This document shows positions 23,500 through 32,433 of a stretch of DNA of 40,368 bases, piece by piece; the first letter of the stretch is position 1, and each line of letters begins with the position of its first letter. The stretch is from assembly GCA_018894615.1 (NCBI GenBank), contig JAHIPL010000186.1, positions 1 through 40,368 of the forward strand. The letters run 5' to 3'. Made by a program: the position numbers and the translations under genes. Origin of the DNA: Acidobacteriota bacterium. GTDB lineage: Bacteria > Acidobacteriota > Aminicenantia > Aminicenantales > Aminicenantaceae. The notes beneath the pieces are model-generated. The model saw only the letters and a list, made by a program, of their open reading frames with translations. It ran no database searches and had not been told where the DNA came from.

Positions 23500-25677
23500 T
23501 CAGGTGCGCCACCAGTAGGAGAACTTGAAAAAAACGGTCCGCCCCTCGTTTCGGAACAGGCCTCCCGTCTCCTTCTCCTGATTGTCGTTGTATCCCAGAT
23601 AAAAAACAGTCCCCGGGCGCAGCACCCAGCTCAGAAGAAGGCTGTTGAACAGTTCTCCGTAGTAATCGTTGTAATCCGTGATCAGCCGGATGGAGAGGGT
23701 TTTGGACAGCTGATAATTCAACCGCTGGCTGAGAATGGTGACGTTGTAGACCTTTTCCCCGCCTCTCGATCGATAAAAATCCTCGACACGAAAATCATAC
23801 AACAGGCGAAAATTTGTTAACGGCTTGAGATCCAGGCTGAGGCCGATGGATGTCAAATAACCGAGATAGGGATTGTCCTCATAGTAGATACTGTTTCCAA
23901 AGGAGAAACGGATGCGGCCGCTGAGCCAGGAGAGGGGATCGGAAGAGAGAAACCCACGGAAGCCGGTCCTTTTAAAATCGATGCCGTTGTAGCGTTCCAT
24001 CTCCGTTGTGAAGCCGCCGTAAAGGGTAGTGCCCCGCCATCCCGAGATGAATCCCCCGATTCGCAACTCGTGATCGGTGAGAATCCCGTCAAAATCCCAT
24101 CCCTTTCGATATTCGATGGAGGGGCGGATATCAACCAGCCATTCCTTCTGAGGAAGGATGGTATAACCGATGCGGGTGCGGAACTGCCGGATGTCCTTTC
24201 GCTGGATATAACCGGAGGTCGCCTCAAAATCGTCGGGAAGGTGTAGATATTCCGCCGTGAGCTGCAGGTGGCGCGTGTTGCGGGTGAGGTTGAAGCTCAT
24301 GGCGGGAACCAGGTCCGTTTTGATTTCATCCACACGGGACTGTGTTCCCACGACCTGAAAACTGAACCGGTCATAATCATTGAATTTAAAGTGTCCGTCC
24401 ACTCCGACCACGCGGTTATAATCCCGGGTGATGTTACCCCAGGAATCGCCCGTCTCCTTGTCCGTCAGGATAAATCCGATGTGGGATTCCTTGAACAGGT
24501 CCTGTTTGATTCTAAAAATATTGATGAATCCGGAGCCGATGTCCGCATCCTCAGCGGGTTCATCCACATCAGGAAGAGAGATGGGAGTGGGGTTGGTGTC
24601 GAAAACGCTCAGAAAGCCCATCGTTGTTTTCCCCATCTTTCCGGTCATCTTGACGCCCCAGTCGGGATTGATGATGGTCCGGGTGTAAACCAGCTCGATG
24701 GGCGTGTCGAAAAAATCGCTGCCTTCCAGAAAAAAAGGCCTCTTTTCAGGAAAATAAAGATCATAACGCTTATTGATATCCACCTGAGGCATGTCCGATT
24801 CAATCTGGCTGAAATCCGGATTGACCGTGAGGTCCGCCGTCAGATCGGACGTCAGTCCGTATTTGATGTTTAACCCGATTTCAGGTCTGAATTTTTCCCC
24901 CTTCACTTTCAAACCGGTGGCGACGGGCATGACTTCCAGGTTCCGTCCCTTTTCCAGTTCCCCGTCGAACTGAATCTGTCCCGCCTGAATGAGCAGCCCG
25001 TCCACATTACGGGAGCGGGGGCTCCAGTAGATCTCCTCGTTTTTGCGCCGGATCTTCCGCATGATCTGGAATCCCCAAATCTGGGAAGCGGCATTGGGAA
25101 AACGCAGGCTTTTGAAGGGGATGGATATCTCAACCGTATACCCCAGCTCATCGATGGAGGCCTCGGCCAGAAAAAACGTATCCCAGTTTTTATCGATACG
25201 ATCAAATCCCATGCCGGGACGGTGGCGGGCCGCTTCATTGTAAATGCCGTCCGACTGCACACCGCAGGGATTGACTTCAAAGGCGAAGGCCCTTTTTTTA
25301 TCGTTGAATGTGTCGAGGAAAATGGTGATCCCGTCATCATTCATGACCTTGTCGCGCTCGGTCAGGAAGGCTCGAATGGCATCGGGATCGGAATCGAAAC
25401 AGCGGATGCCGATGTAAAGATTAGTTGAATCATAAGCCACATAGGCTTCCGTCTTTTCTGTTGGGTCTCCTCCTTCTTTGGGCTCATACTGGGTAAACGC
25501 GTCAAGCAAGACCGCCTCATCCCAGATAGAATCATTCAGGAATCCGTCGATTCGGGGAACTTCAGAGACCTGTGCCAGTTTGACATGGTAGCCTCCTCCC
25601 GAATCGGCGGCGCTATACGGGGACAGCAGGGAAAAAAGAAGGACCAGATGTAACCATCGTGATTTTGAAAAACTCAT
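23500..25677 (-). CDS. CBM9-like plus DUF5916 outer-membrane barrel protein
   Basis: The 725-residue protein has a signal peptide (WLHLVLLFSLLSPYSAA). A CBM9/DOMON-like domain follows (PRIDGFLNDSIWDEA, then AYVAYDSTNLYIGIRCFD, to about residue 220). The remainder matches DUF5916: EKRPFFLEGSDFFDTPIELVYTR-type block, then many alternating amphipathic strands. The last strand ends in FKFSYWW near the C-terminus, as in outer-membrane barrels. Family members are common in Acidobacteriota and Bacteroidota; function is not settled, though sugar binding is often presumed. It follows the TolC-like gene by 81 bases and may be the last gene of the sigma-factor operon or have its own promoter. Confidence 0.88.
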   Translation of the reverse strand: MSFSKSRWLHLVLLFSLLSPYSAADSGGGYHVKLAQVSEVPRIDGFLNDSIWDEAVLLDAFTQYEPKEGGDPTEKTEAYVAYDSTNLYIGIRCFDSDPDAIRAFLTERDKVMNDDGITIFLDTFNDKKRAFAFEVNPCGVQSDGIYNEAARHRPGMGFDRIDKNWDTFFLAEASIDELGYTVEISIPFKSLRFPNAASQIWGFQIMRKIRRKNEEIYWSPRSRNVDGLLIQAGQIQFDGELEKGRNLEVMPVATGLKVKGEKFRPEIGLNIKYGLTSDLTADLTVNPDFSQIESDMPQVDINKRYDLYFPEKRPFFLEGSDFFDTPIELVYTRTIINPDWGVKMTGKMGKTTMGFLSVFDTNPTPISLPDVDEPAEDADIGSGFINIFRIKQDLFKESHIGFILTDKETGDSWGNITRDYNRVVGVDGHFKFNDYDRFSFQVVGTQSRVDEIKTDLVPAMSFNLTRNTRHLQLTAEYLHLPDDFEATSGYIQRKDIRQFRTRIGYTILPQKEWLVDIRPSIEYRKGWDFDGILTDHELRIGGFISGWRGTTLYGGFTTEMERYNGIDFKRTGFRGFLSSDPLSWLSGRIRFSFGNSIYYEDNPYLGYLTSIGLSLDLKPLTNFRLLYDFRVEDFYRSRGGEKVYNVTILSQRLNYQLSKTLSIRLITDYNDYYGELFNSLLLSWVLRPGTVFYLGYNDNQEKETGGLFRNEGRTVFFKFSYWWRT

Positions 25678-25758
25678 AACTCTTGTATTTCATCTCCACT
25701 CAATTCCAACAGGAGGGGATTATCAATGTTTTTTCCGTATTTTTCCAGGACTTCTTTT

Positions 25759-27333
25759 TCAGTCTCCGATCAGGCTGCCGATTTTGATGCTTCTGTCAGT
25801 CAGGGTCAAGCCCATCGCCTGCTGAAGCTGGGCCAGAGAGAGATTGTAGGCGACGATGGACTGCAGCTCCTGCACCTGGGCATTCCGAAATTCCCTCTGA
25901 TTGAGAAGAACGAGGTAATTGGTGCTGAGTCCCACTTTCAATTTCTCTTCCTCGGCTTCCATCTTTCTCTGCGCCAGTTCCCGGGCCACCGTGTAGGCCA
26001 GGACCCGCTCATAATCGGTCTGAACGGAGCGCACGGCCGACTTGACCTCGACAAACGCCTGCTGTTCCTCATTCTGCATGCGAAGCCGGGCCTGTTCGAG
26101 GCTCACGCGGGCCGTCGCGTAATTCGCCTTGGAAAGGATGTTGCTCAACGGAAAATCGAGGGTCACCCCGACGCTCCAATTCGAATATTTGAAACCGAAG
26201 GTGTCCTTGAAGGCATCCGTGGAGCCTCCCGGGACGACACCTATAATAACTCCGCTGAGAGCGTTGTTGTTCAGATAAATGATCTGGTCTCCGGACACGC
26301 CCGGGCTCCAGTAGGATGCGGTCAGGTTCAGGCTCGGCAGCAGCTGATTTTTAGCATAGCTGAGGTTCAGTTCGCTGTTTTTGAGGCTGATGCGTGTCGA
26401 TTCCAGGTCGGGGCGGTTCTCTATGGCGATGGCCAGTGCCTCTTCGAAGTCAATCGTCTTTTTTTCATAACTGGGTTTGTCGACAGGGATCAGATTCATG
26501 GCTTCGGCTTCCGCTCCATCCGCCTGAAGATTCATCAGGGCCTTGAGCTGGTCCTCTGCGTTTCTCACCTGGGCCTGCGTCTGAAGGATATCGGCATGGC
26601 GAGTGGCCACCTCGGCTTCCGCACTCAATATTTCGATGGGCGCCAGGGTCCCGATTTCAACCGATCGCTTGTTTTTTTCCAGAAGGTCCTCCGCCAGTTT
26701 CAGGGATTGTTTCCGCACCTTGAGAAGTTCGATGGAATAAACATAATTCCAGTAGGCTTCTTCCACGTTCAGGATGGTGTTGGACAGGTTAGTCTCGAAA
26801 TCCTTACGGGAGACGGCCTGGTCGTTCTTGGCGACGAGGATTTCCCTTTTGGCCATCTTGAAACCAAAATCACGCAGCAGGGGTTGAGAAAAATTGAAGG
26901 TCAGCGTTGTTCCGTAACGGGGATTGATTGTCTGAAAGCTGCGGTTGGTGTCGGTTTTGTAACCGTCGACCTGGAATGAAAACTGACCGCCGGTCGGAAT
27001 AGCCTGCAAAATGTCGGCCGAATAGTTGTCCGTCACGGTGGCCACAGCCCCGGCGGCATCCAGGAATGAATAGGACGCTGATGACGTATCCCTCGTGCTT
27101 AAATTCATGGAGAGCTGGGGCATGAATTTCTCATTCGCCCTCGCCACCGCGATATCGGACAGTTCCGGGGACAAAACATTGATGGCGATATTGAGATTGT
27201 TCTCCAGGGCCTTGAGGATACAGTCCTCAAGGGTCAGATTCATTTTTTTTGGATCTTCCTGAGCCGCAGGGGTAAAGGTCAAGCCGAACAGCAACCCAAG
27301 AACAAGTGTTGACCGCACAATCCGCTTAATCAT
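25759..27333 (-). CDS. TolC-family outer-membrane efflux protein
   Basis: From the ATG at 27333, chosen because AAGGAGG lies six bases upstream and a signal peptide follows at once (IKRIVRSTLVLGLLFGLTFTPAAQ), the protein has 524 residues. The frame extends 12 residues further without support. Two OEP repeats are visible (LEDCILKALENNLNIAI near residue 35, ALAIAIENRPDLESTR near 290) with long heptad-like helices such as SLEQARLRMQNEEQQAFVE-type segments. It should pair with the adjacent MacA-like adaptor and MacB-like ABC permease as the outer-membrane channel of that exporter. Confidence 0.92.
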   Translation of the reverse strand: MIKRIVRSTLVLGLLFGLTFTPAAQEDPKKMNLTLEDCILKALENNLNIAINVLSPELSDIAVARANEKFMPQLSMNLSTRDTSSASYSFLDAAGAVATVTDNYSADILQAIPTGGQFSFQVDGYKTDTNRSFQTINPRYGTTLTFNFSQPLLRDFGFKMAKREILVAKNDQAVSRKDFETNLSNTILNVEEAYWNYVYSIELLKVRKQSLKLAEDLLEKNKRSVEIGTLAPIEILSAEAEVATRHADILQTQAQVRNAEDQLKALMNLQADGAEAEAMNLIPVDKPSYEKKTIDFEEALAIAIENRPDLESTRISLKNSELNLSYAKNQLLPSLNLTASYWSPGVSGDQIIYLNNNALSGVIIGVVPGGSTDAFKDTFGFKYSNWSVGVTLDFPLSNILSKANYATARVSLEQARLRMQNEEQQAFVEVKSAVRSVQTDYERVLAYTVARELAQRKMEAEEEKLKVGLSTNYLVLLNQREFRNAQVQELQSIVAYNLSLAQLQQAMGLTLTDRSIKIGSLIGD

Positions 27334-27387
27334 TTTATTCCTCCTTCTTAAACAGAGCATAAATTTCATCTCATGGAATAACCATGT

Positions 27388-28605
27388 TTATTCATAGCGC
27401 AGGGCTTCGATGGGATCCAGCTTGGACGCCTTTCGGGCCGGATAGAACCCGAAAAAAATCCCGACCGATCCGGAAAAGATAAAAGCCATGGCGATCGACC
27501 CGATTTCCACCACGGTTTTCATAGGAGAAAACTGTGTAATCAGCTTGGCGCTTCCCAGGCCAAGGCCGATGCCCAGCAACCCCCCCAGAATGCTGAGAGT
27601 GACGGCCTCCGTCAGAAACTGGAGCAGGATGTCCTGCTCGCGGGCGCCGACAGACATGCGGATTCCGATCTCCCGGATCCGTTCCGTCACCGATACAAGC
27701 ATGATATTCATGATGCCGATTCCGCCGACGAGAAGGGAAATGGAGGCGATGCCCCCAAGAAGAACGGTCAGAATCTTGGTCGATTCAGCCGCTCCTTCCG
27801 CGATCTCAGACATGTTGCGGACGTTAAAGTCGTCCTCCGCTCCGGGAGCGATGCGGTGGCGGATGCGCAGGATTTCCGAAATCTGCTCCATCGCCTCATC
27901 CGTCTGATCCGCTGAAACCGCGGCGACATCGATCGACTGAATTCGGTCCGTCTGGCCGAGGAGCCGGCGCTGGGCCGTGGTGTAGGGGATGACAATCACA
28001 TCATCCTGATTCATGTAACCGCCGGCTTCCCCCTTGGACTTCAGCACTCCGATCACGCGGAAGGGGATCTTTTTGACACGGATGATCTGGCCGAGCGAAT
28101 CCGCTCCTTCAAACAGATTGTTGTTGACTTCAGAGCCCAACACGGCCACTTTGCTCCCGGACCGGACATGGGACTCATCAAAAAACACCCCCTGCTCGAT
28201 TTCCCAGTTGCGGACGTCGGGGTATTTCTCCCCCACTCCGTAAATGGAGGTGTTCCAGTTTTTATTGCCGTAGACCACCTGTGCCCGTGTGTTGACGGAG
28301 GGAGAAACGTTCAAAACGGCGTCCGCTTCCAGAATGGCATCGGCATCCTTGGGTGTGAGGTTCTGAACGGTTCCCGTTCCGCCGCTGATTCCCCGAAAGG
28401 ACCGGCTTCCGGCACGGACAAAAAGAAGATTGGTTCCCATCGAATTGAATCGGGCCTCCACTTCTTTTTTCGCCCCCTGACCGATGCTGACCATGGCGAT
28501 AACGGCCCCGACACCGATGATAATTCCCAGAGCGGTCAAAAAGGAGCGCATTTTATTGCGGGCCAGGGCCAGAATGGCCACCTTGAGCGTTTTTGTTATA
28601 TTCAC
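27388..28605 (-). CDS. MacB-like ABC transporter permease
   Basis: The 405-residue protein has an N-terminal helix (residues about 18-40, FLTALGIIIGVGAVIAMVSIG), a large periplasmic MacB_PCD domain (about 41-280) and three C-terminal helices with the FtsX-like core, ending in YPARKASKLDPIEALRYE. The VSVTERIREIGIRMSVGA coupling segment contacts the ATPase. Unlike E. coli MacB it lacks a fused ATPase; this is supplied by the preceding gene, which ends three bases before. It would drive export from the periplasm by mechanotransmission with the adaptor and TolC-like protein. Confidence 0.93.
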   Translation of the reverse strand: MNITKTLKVAILALARNKMRSFLTALGIIIGVGAVIAMVSIGQGAKKEVEARFNSMGTNLLFVRAGSRSFRGISGGTGTVQNLTPKDADAILEADAVLNVSPSVNTRAQVVYGNKNWNTSIYGVGEKYPDVRNWEIEQGVFFDESHVRSGSKVAVLGSEVNNNLFEGADSLGQIIRVKKIPFRVIGVLKSKGEAGGYMNQDDVIVIPYTTAQRRLLGQTDRIQSIDVAAVSADQTDEAMEQISEILRIRHRIAPGAEDDFNVRNMSEIAEGAAESTKILTVLLGGIASISLLVGGIGIMNIMLVSVTERIREIGIRMSVGAREQDILLQFLTEAVTLSILGGLLGIGLGLGSAKLITQFSPMKTVVEIGSIAMAFIFSGSVGIFFGFYPARKASKLDPIEALRYE

Positions 28606-28608
28606 GGC

Positions 28609-29298
28609 CTATTCCTCCACTTTCTCGATCAATCCGTCCCGGATGTAGATCCGTTTTCTCGCCACCACCGCCACTTCGGGATCATGGGTCACCAGAATGA
28701 TGGTCTTTTTGTTTTCCTTGTTGAGCAGTTTAAAAACCTCCATGATCTCATTCCCTGTTGTTGTGTCCAGGTTTCCGGTCGGTTCATCGGCCAGGATCAG
28801 AGACGGCTCATTGACGAGCGCTCGAGCGATCGCCACCCGCTGCATTTCTCCGCCGGAAATCTGATTGGTCTTATGCATTTCGCGACCCTTCAATCCAACC
28901 TTTTCCAGAGATCTGTAGGCCATTTCCCTGACTTTTTTGCCGGGGATATTGGAATACAGAAGGGGCAGCTCCACATTTTCAAGAGCCGTCGTCCGGGAAA
29001 GGAGATTGAAGCTTTGAAAGACAAAGCCGATCTTGCTGTTCCGGATGCGTGCCAGCCTGTTTTTATCGAATGTGGAGATGTCTTCTCCTTCCAGAAAATA
29101 TTTCCCGGAGGTCGGCTTATCGAGGCAGCCGATGATATTCATCAGCGTGGACTTTCCCGAACCGGAGGGACCCATGATGGCGACTATGTCGCCTTCGGCG
29201 ATGGAGTGAGTGATGCCGCCAAGAGCCCTGACTTCGCTGTCTCCCACTTTATAGACCCGCTCCAGGTTTTCAAATCGTAAAAGAAAATGATTATCCAT
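28609..29298 (-). CDS. MacB/LolD-type ABC transporter ATP-binding protein
   Basis: The 229-residue ATPase has a Walker A GPSGSGKST (residues 43-51), a Q-loop VFQSFNLL, the signature ISGGEMQRVAIARAL, Walker B LILADEPTGNLD and the H-loop VTHD. GGEMQ replaces the more common GGQQQ in the signature. The FxxLER start and TGNLD are typical of the LolCDE/MacB group. It lies 37 bases after the adaptor gene and three before the permease. Confidence 0.95.
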   Translation of the reverse strand: MDNHFLLRFENLERVYKVGDSEVRALGGITHSIAEGDIVAIMGPSGSGKSTLMNIIGCLDKPTSGKYFLEGEDISTFDKNRLARIRNSKIGFVFQSFNLLSRTTALENVELPLLYSNIPGKKVREMAYRSLEKVGLKGREMHKTNQISGGEMQRVAIARALVNEPSLILADEPTGNLDTTTGNEIMEVFKLLNKENKKTIILVTHDPEVAVVARKRIYIRDGLIEKVEE

Positions 29299-29335
29299 AT
29301 GTTTTTCCGATCAATCCCAAATATACAACGGAGGA

Positions 29336-30661
29336 TCAGCGCATGAACTGCATCATCCCGCGCGCAGGATTATTTCGCGAATTCCGGTTGTTTCCGGAGG
29401 AAGTGTCTATTCCGGTGATGATTTCCGTGCCTTCGGTAATATCTCCTGATACGATTTCGCTGAACGTATTGTCCGTCACTCCTGTTTTGATGAAAACCAT
29501 CTTCAGCTTTCCGTTTTCATCCTCGATCCAGACACGGGACATGTCGCGCATCCCCCCTTGCCGCTGACCGGACTGTCCCCGTTGGAAATCGGACGGTGGT
29601 TGGGACGGGGCCTGAGAACCCTCACGCGGTGCGGAGCCCTGGCCGCCCGGACGTGAACCCCCGAACCTCTCCTGCATCATCGCTCTCAATTCCTCCTGGG
29701 AGAGATCGGGCAAGTAGCGGAGAGCGGAATTGGGAACCCGCAGGGCGTTCCGGGCTTCTCCGGTGATGATGTTGACCGTGGCCGTCATTCCGGGACGCAG
29801 CTTCATATCGGGATTGTCCACTCCGACAATGGTGGTGTAGGTGACGACATTCTGTTCGATGACGGGTGAATAGCGGACCTGCCTGACCTCTCCACGAAAG
29901 CGGTCGTTCGGAAAAGCATCAACCGTGAATTGGACCGCCTGTCCTTCGCTCACTTTGCCGATATCGGCTTCATCCACGCTGCACTCCACCTGCATCTTCG
30001 TCAGGTCATTGGCGATCTGAAAAAGAAGCGGCGCATTAAAACTGGCGGCCACCGTCTGCCCCTCGTTGATGTTCCGGTTGACGACGAACCCGTCGATGGG
30101 GGAGCGGATGACGGTGTATCCCAGGTCCACCTTGCTCGTGTCAAGCTGGGACTTGGCCTGAGCCAGGCGGGCAATCTGGGACTGCAGCTCGGCTTTGCCA
30201 TTGGAATAATCGGCTTCAGACTTTTCCTTCTCCTCAAAAGAGATCAGGTCTTTTTCGGCGAGGCTGAGGGACCGCTCAAAATTTTTTCTGTTGATCTCGA
30301 GCATCACCTCGGCTTTGTCCACAGACGCTTTGGCGCTGTCATAGTTGGCTTCATTCTGCTGGACCTTGGTCAGAAAAATAAGTTGTTCTATTCTGGCAAT
30401 GATCTCCCCTTTTTTGACATGAGAATTGAAGTCGACATTGATCTGTTCGATTTTTCCGGAAACCTGACTCCCGACGTCCACAAGGGTCACCGGATTCAGC
30501 GTGCCCGTCGTGATGACCAGGGCCTGGATATTGCCCCGGTCGATTTTTTCTTTTTTATAGACAATCCCGTTTCCGTTTGATTTCTTGAATACCGTCACCG
30601 CCAAAACCGCGCCGATCACGACGACGATTAATATAAGTGCAAGTATTAGCTTCTTTTTCAT
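29336..30661 (-). CDS. MacA-like periplasmic adaptor with low-complexity insert
   Basis: The 441-residue protein has an N-terminal membrane anchor (residues 3-25) and the HlyD/MacA order of domains: membrane-proximal strand, half-lipoyl (VSGKIEQINVDFNSHVKKGE), helical hairpin (about 100-178), second half-lipoyl (SPIDGFVVNRNINEGQTV) and beta-barrel (about 220-312). Between the barrel and the last domain lies a Gly/Gln/Arg/Ser/Pro-rich insert at 333-374 that normal MacA lacks. The C-terminus is Asn/Arg/Met-rich. It works with the following ATPase, permease and TolC-like genes as a tripartite exporter. Confidence 0.92.
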   Translation of the reverse strand: MKKKLILALILIVVVIGAVLAVTVFKKSNGNGIVYKKEKIDRGNIQALVITTGTLNPVTLVDVGSQVSGKIEQINVDFNSHVKKGEIIARIEQLIFLTKVQQNEANYDSAKASVDKAEVMLEINRKNFERSLSLAEKDLISFEEKEKSEADYSNGKAELQSQIARLAQAKSQLDTSKVDLGYTVIRSPIDGFVVNRNINEGQTVAASFNAPLLFQIANDLTKMQVECSVDEADIGKVSEGQAVQFTVDAFPNDRFRGEVRQVRYSPVIEQNVVTYTTIVGVDNPDMKLRPGMTATVNIITGEARNALRVPNSALRYLPDLSQEELRAMMQERFGGSRPGGQGSAPREGSQAPSQPPSDFQRGQSGQRQGGMRDMSRVWIEDENGKLKMVFIKTGVTDNTFSEIVSGDITEGTEIITGIDTSSGNNRNSRNNPARGMMQFMR

Positions 30662-30680
30662 GATTCACTCCTCTTCTATT

Positions 30681-31139
30681 TCAATTATTGCCGCTGTCTT
30701 TTTTCCCCTGTTTTTCTTTTTCTCTTTTTTCCATATACCTTTTGCGCGCGTCCGCTTCCCTTCTTCTCTGCTCGTCGTGTCTCTGGATCATGTTTTCGAA
30801 CTGCTGCTTCTGGGCATCATTCAGCACGTTATTGATTTCCTCGATCAGCAGGGTTCGAATGGATGTGAATTCCGGAATATATTTTTCCCTGATCGCATGA
30901 AGCCGCTCATCGTTCCTCTTGAAAATATCCTGGATCTGTTCCCGCTGTTCCTCGGTCAGCACCAGTTCATCCGCCATGGTGTTGAGGGAAGGGAACCGGG
31001 TGGCCTGCCGCTGCTCGTCCCGCCTCTTCTTTTGCATCACATCCAGAACATTCTCATCCAGCAAGACCCCGGCGATAACACCCAGAACAAAACATCCGAA
31101 AAGAGAAAAGACGATCCAAAATTTCTGATTGCCGCTCAT
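30681..31139 (-). CDS. Membrane-anchored Spy/CpxP-like periplasmic protein
   Basis: The 152-residue protein has one N-terminal membrane helix (residues 8-27) and a helical, highly charged periplasmic part. LVLTEEQREQIQDIFKRN followed by a second long helix with LNDAQKQQFENM fits the LTxxQ repeats of the Spy/CpxP/CnrX-type group, which act as chaperones or stress sensors. The C-terminus is an Arg/Glu/Lys-rich coil. Its start overlaps the anti-sigma gene by four bases (ATGA). Position directly after a sigma/anti-sigma pair suggests that it senses or answers the same envelope signal. Confidence 0.8.
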   Translation of the reverse strand: MSGNQKFWIVFSLFGCFVLGVIAGVLLDENVLDVMQKKRRDEQRQATRFPSLNTMADELVLTEEQREQIQDIFKRNDERLHAIREKYIPEFTSIRTLLIEEINNVLNDAQKQQFENMIQRHDEQRRREADARKRYMEKREKEKQGKKDSGNN

Positions 31140-31642
31140 GGGAAATACTTCCTTAGACCGTTTTTATCGCCGAGGGCGCTGAAGATCAGCATCATGTTTT
31201 TGTTCTCCACGGAGCCCGCCTCAAACACCGTGCGGGTCTCCTGAAAGGGATTAAGGTTTTTCAGAAGAAGAATTTCGGAATCGCTCATGTTCTCTTGAGA
31301 AAGAACAGCCGGATCAGGAGAAAGAAAGATCATCCCGGCGCTGAGCACGACAGCGGAAAAAGCGATGACCGAGGCTGTTTTTAAAATCCAGGCCTTTCCG
31401 GCGGCAAAGGGATCGAAGGCCGGCGTGTCTTTCAACCTGGCCCTGAAACGTTCGGTAAAATAGGGTTTCGGTTCGGGAAATCGGGTCGAGTGAAGCGTCC
31501 CCAGGATGACATCGTACTCATCCTTAATTCTACGGCAGTCCCCGCAGGAGTCCTGATGTCGGTCAAGGCATTCCTGATCCACTTTCGACAGCCGGAAATC
31601 GAAGGATCGAAGGATCAACTTTTCGGCGTGTTTGCATTTCAT
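31136..31642 (-). CDS. Transmembrane anti-sigma factor with zinc-finger-like N-terminus
   Basis: The 168-residue protein has an N-terminal HxxxCxxC motif (HQDSCGDC, residues 29-36) and an earlier CKH, like the ZAS domain of zinc anti-sigma factors. One membrane segment follows (about residues 84-106), then a short periplasmic tail. It should hold the ECF sigma factor encoded just upstream (13-base gap) and release it on an envelope signal. The periplasmic part is small and has no known sensor domain. Confidence 0.82.
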   Translation of the reverse strand: MKCKHAEKLILRSFDFRLSKVDQECLDRHQDSCGDCRRIKDEYDVILGTLHSTRFPEPKPYFTERFRARLKDTPAFDPFAAGKAWILKTASVIAFSAVVLSAGMIFLSPDPAVLSQENMSDSEILLLKNLNPFQETRTVFEAGSVENKNMMLIFSALGDKNGLRKYFP

Positions 31643-31654
31643 TGTCTTCTCCTC

Positions 31655-32206
31655 CTAGGAAAGAAACGGGGCGATCTTATTGCGAAGGAGTCTTCTCGCC
31701 CGGTGCAGCCGGGAGTCGACCGTCCCCGGCATCAATTTCAGAATCTGCCCGATTTCCTCATAGGAAAACCCCTGAATATCCCTGAGGGAAAGAATGGTCT
31801 GATATTTTTCGGGAAGAGAGCGGATGCCTTCATGGACGAGATGCCGTCTTTTTTCCTGGACGGAGGCCCGTTCCCTCTTCATCATTTCATCTTCCTGTTT
31901 CCCCATCTCTTTGTATCTTTCCTCAAAGGGAACTTTGATGACCTTGTTTTCCGTTCGTAAAAAATCCTTTATATGATTGAGCGCAATCCGGTAAATCCAT
32001 GTCCCGAATTCCGATTGGAAACGGAAATTCTTGAGCGCTCCGTATGCCTTGATAAAAATGTCCTGGGCGAGATCGTCCGCATTTTCCCGGTTGCGCGTCA
32101 TGCTGAATGCCAAATTTACCATTTTCGTTTTGTATTTTATTACGAGCTGTTCGAACGCGTCGTTGTTTCCCTCCAGACTCAACCGGACCAGCGTTTTTTC
32201 GTCCAT
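31655..32206 (-). CDS. ECF-family RNA polymerase sigma factor
   Basis: The 183-residue protein has sigma region 2 (MVNLAFSMTRNRENADDLAQDIFIKAY, about 30-55, with the DLAQDIF core) and region 4 (LPEKYQTILSLRDIQGFSYEEI, then PGTVDSRLHRAR helix-turn-helix). It lacks regions 1 and 3, as in ECF sigmas of the RpoE type. A linker from about 100 to 125 is unusually charged. It heads the anti-sigma, Spy-like and MacAB-TolC genes. No strong Shine-Dalgarno precedes the ATG. A putative self-recognised promoter lies at 32239-32267. Confidence 0.93.
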   Translation of the reverse strand: MDEKTLVRLSLEGNNDAFEQLVIKYKTKMVNLAFSMTRNRENADDLAQDIFIKAYGALKNFRFQSEFGTWIYRIALNHIKDFLRTENKVIKVPFEERYKEMGKQEDEMMKRERASVQEKRRHLVHEGIRSLPEKYQTILSLRDIQGFSYEEIGQILKLMPGTVDSRLHRARRLLRNKIAPFLS

Positions 32207-32238
32207 GCCTGTTGACGCGTCTCAGCCGTTCACATATG

Positions 32239-32267
32239 TTAGACGGCGCTACTCCTTTTTTCTTCCC
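32239..32267 (-). promoter_or_regulatory. Putative ECF-sigma autoregulatory promoter
   Basis: On the minus strand GGGAAG (32267-32262), 17 bases and GTCTAA (32244-32239, extended CGTCTAA) precede the sigma gene. The hexamers resemble ECF promoters (GGAAC/CGTC type) rather than sigma-70. The same pair occurs before the gene at 32434-32823. Confidence 0.6.
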
Positions 32268-32388
32268 TCAAATCACCGTGTTATCGCGAATGGAACCTCC
32301 CGCATTCTGATCCATTGCATTTTTATTTTAATAAAGAAGTCCACAAAAAACCACCTCTCATTTGTCTTGAGATAAAAAGCGAAACCTG

Positions 32389-32420
32389 CCGCCGCCTCTC
32401 CATCCGGGAGTCGGCGGCGG
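32389..32420 (-). terminator. Strong GC hairpin after the small secreted gene
   Basis: CCGCCGCC pairs with GGCGGCGG (eight bp), with an inner CTCC/GGAG stem and a small loop. On the minus strand it lies 14 bases after the stop of the gene at 32434 and is followed after ten bases by a run of five T. It probably ends that transcript, although the T run is not adjacent. Confidence 0.6.
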
Positions 32421-32433
32421 AGTTGAATTGTTG

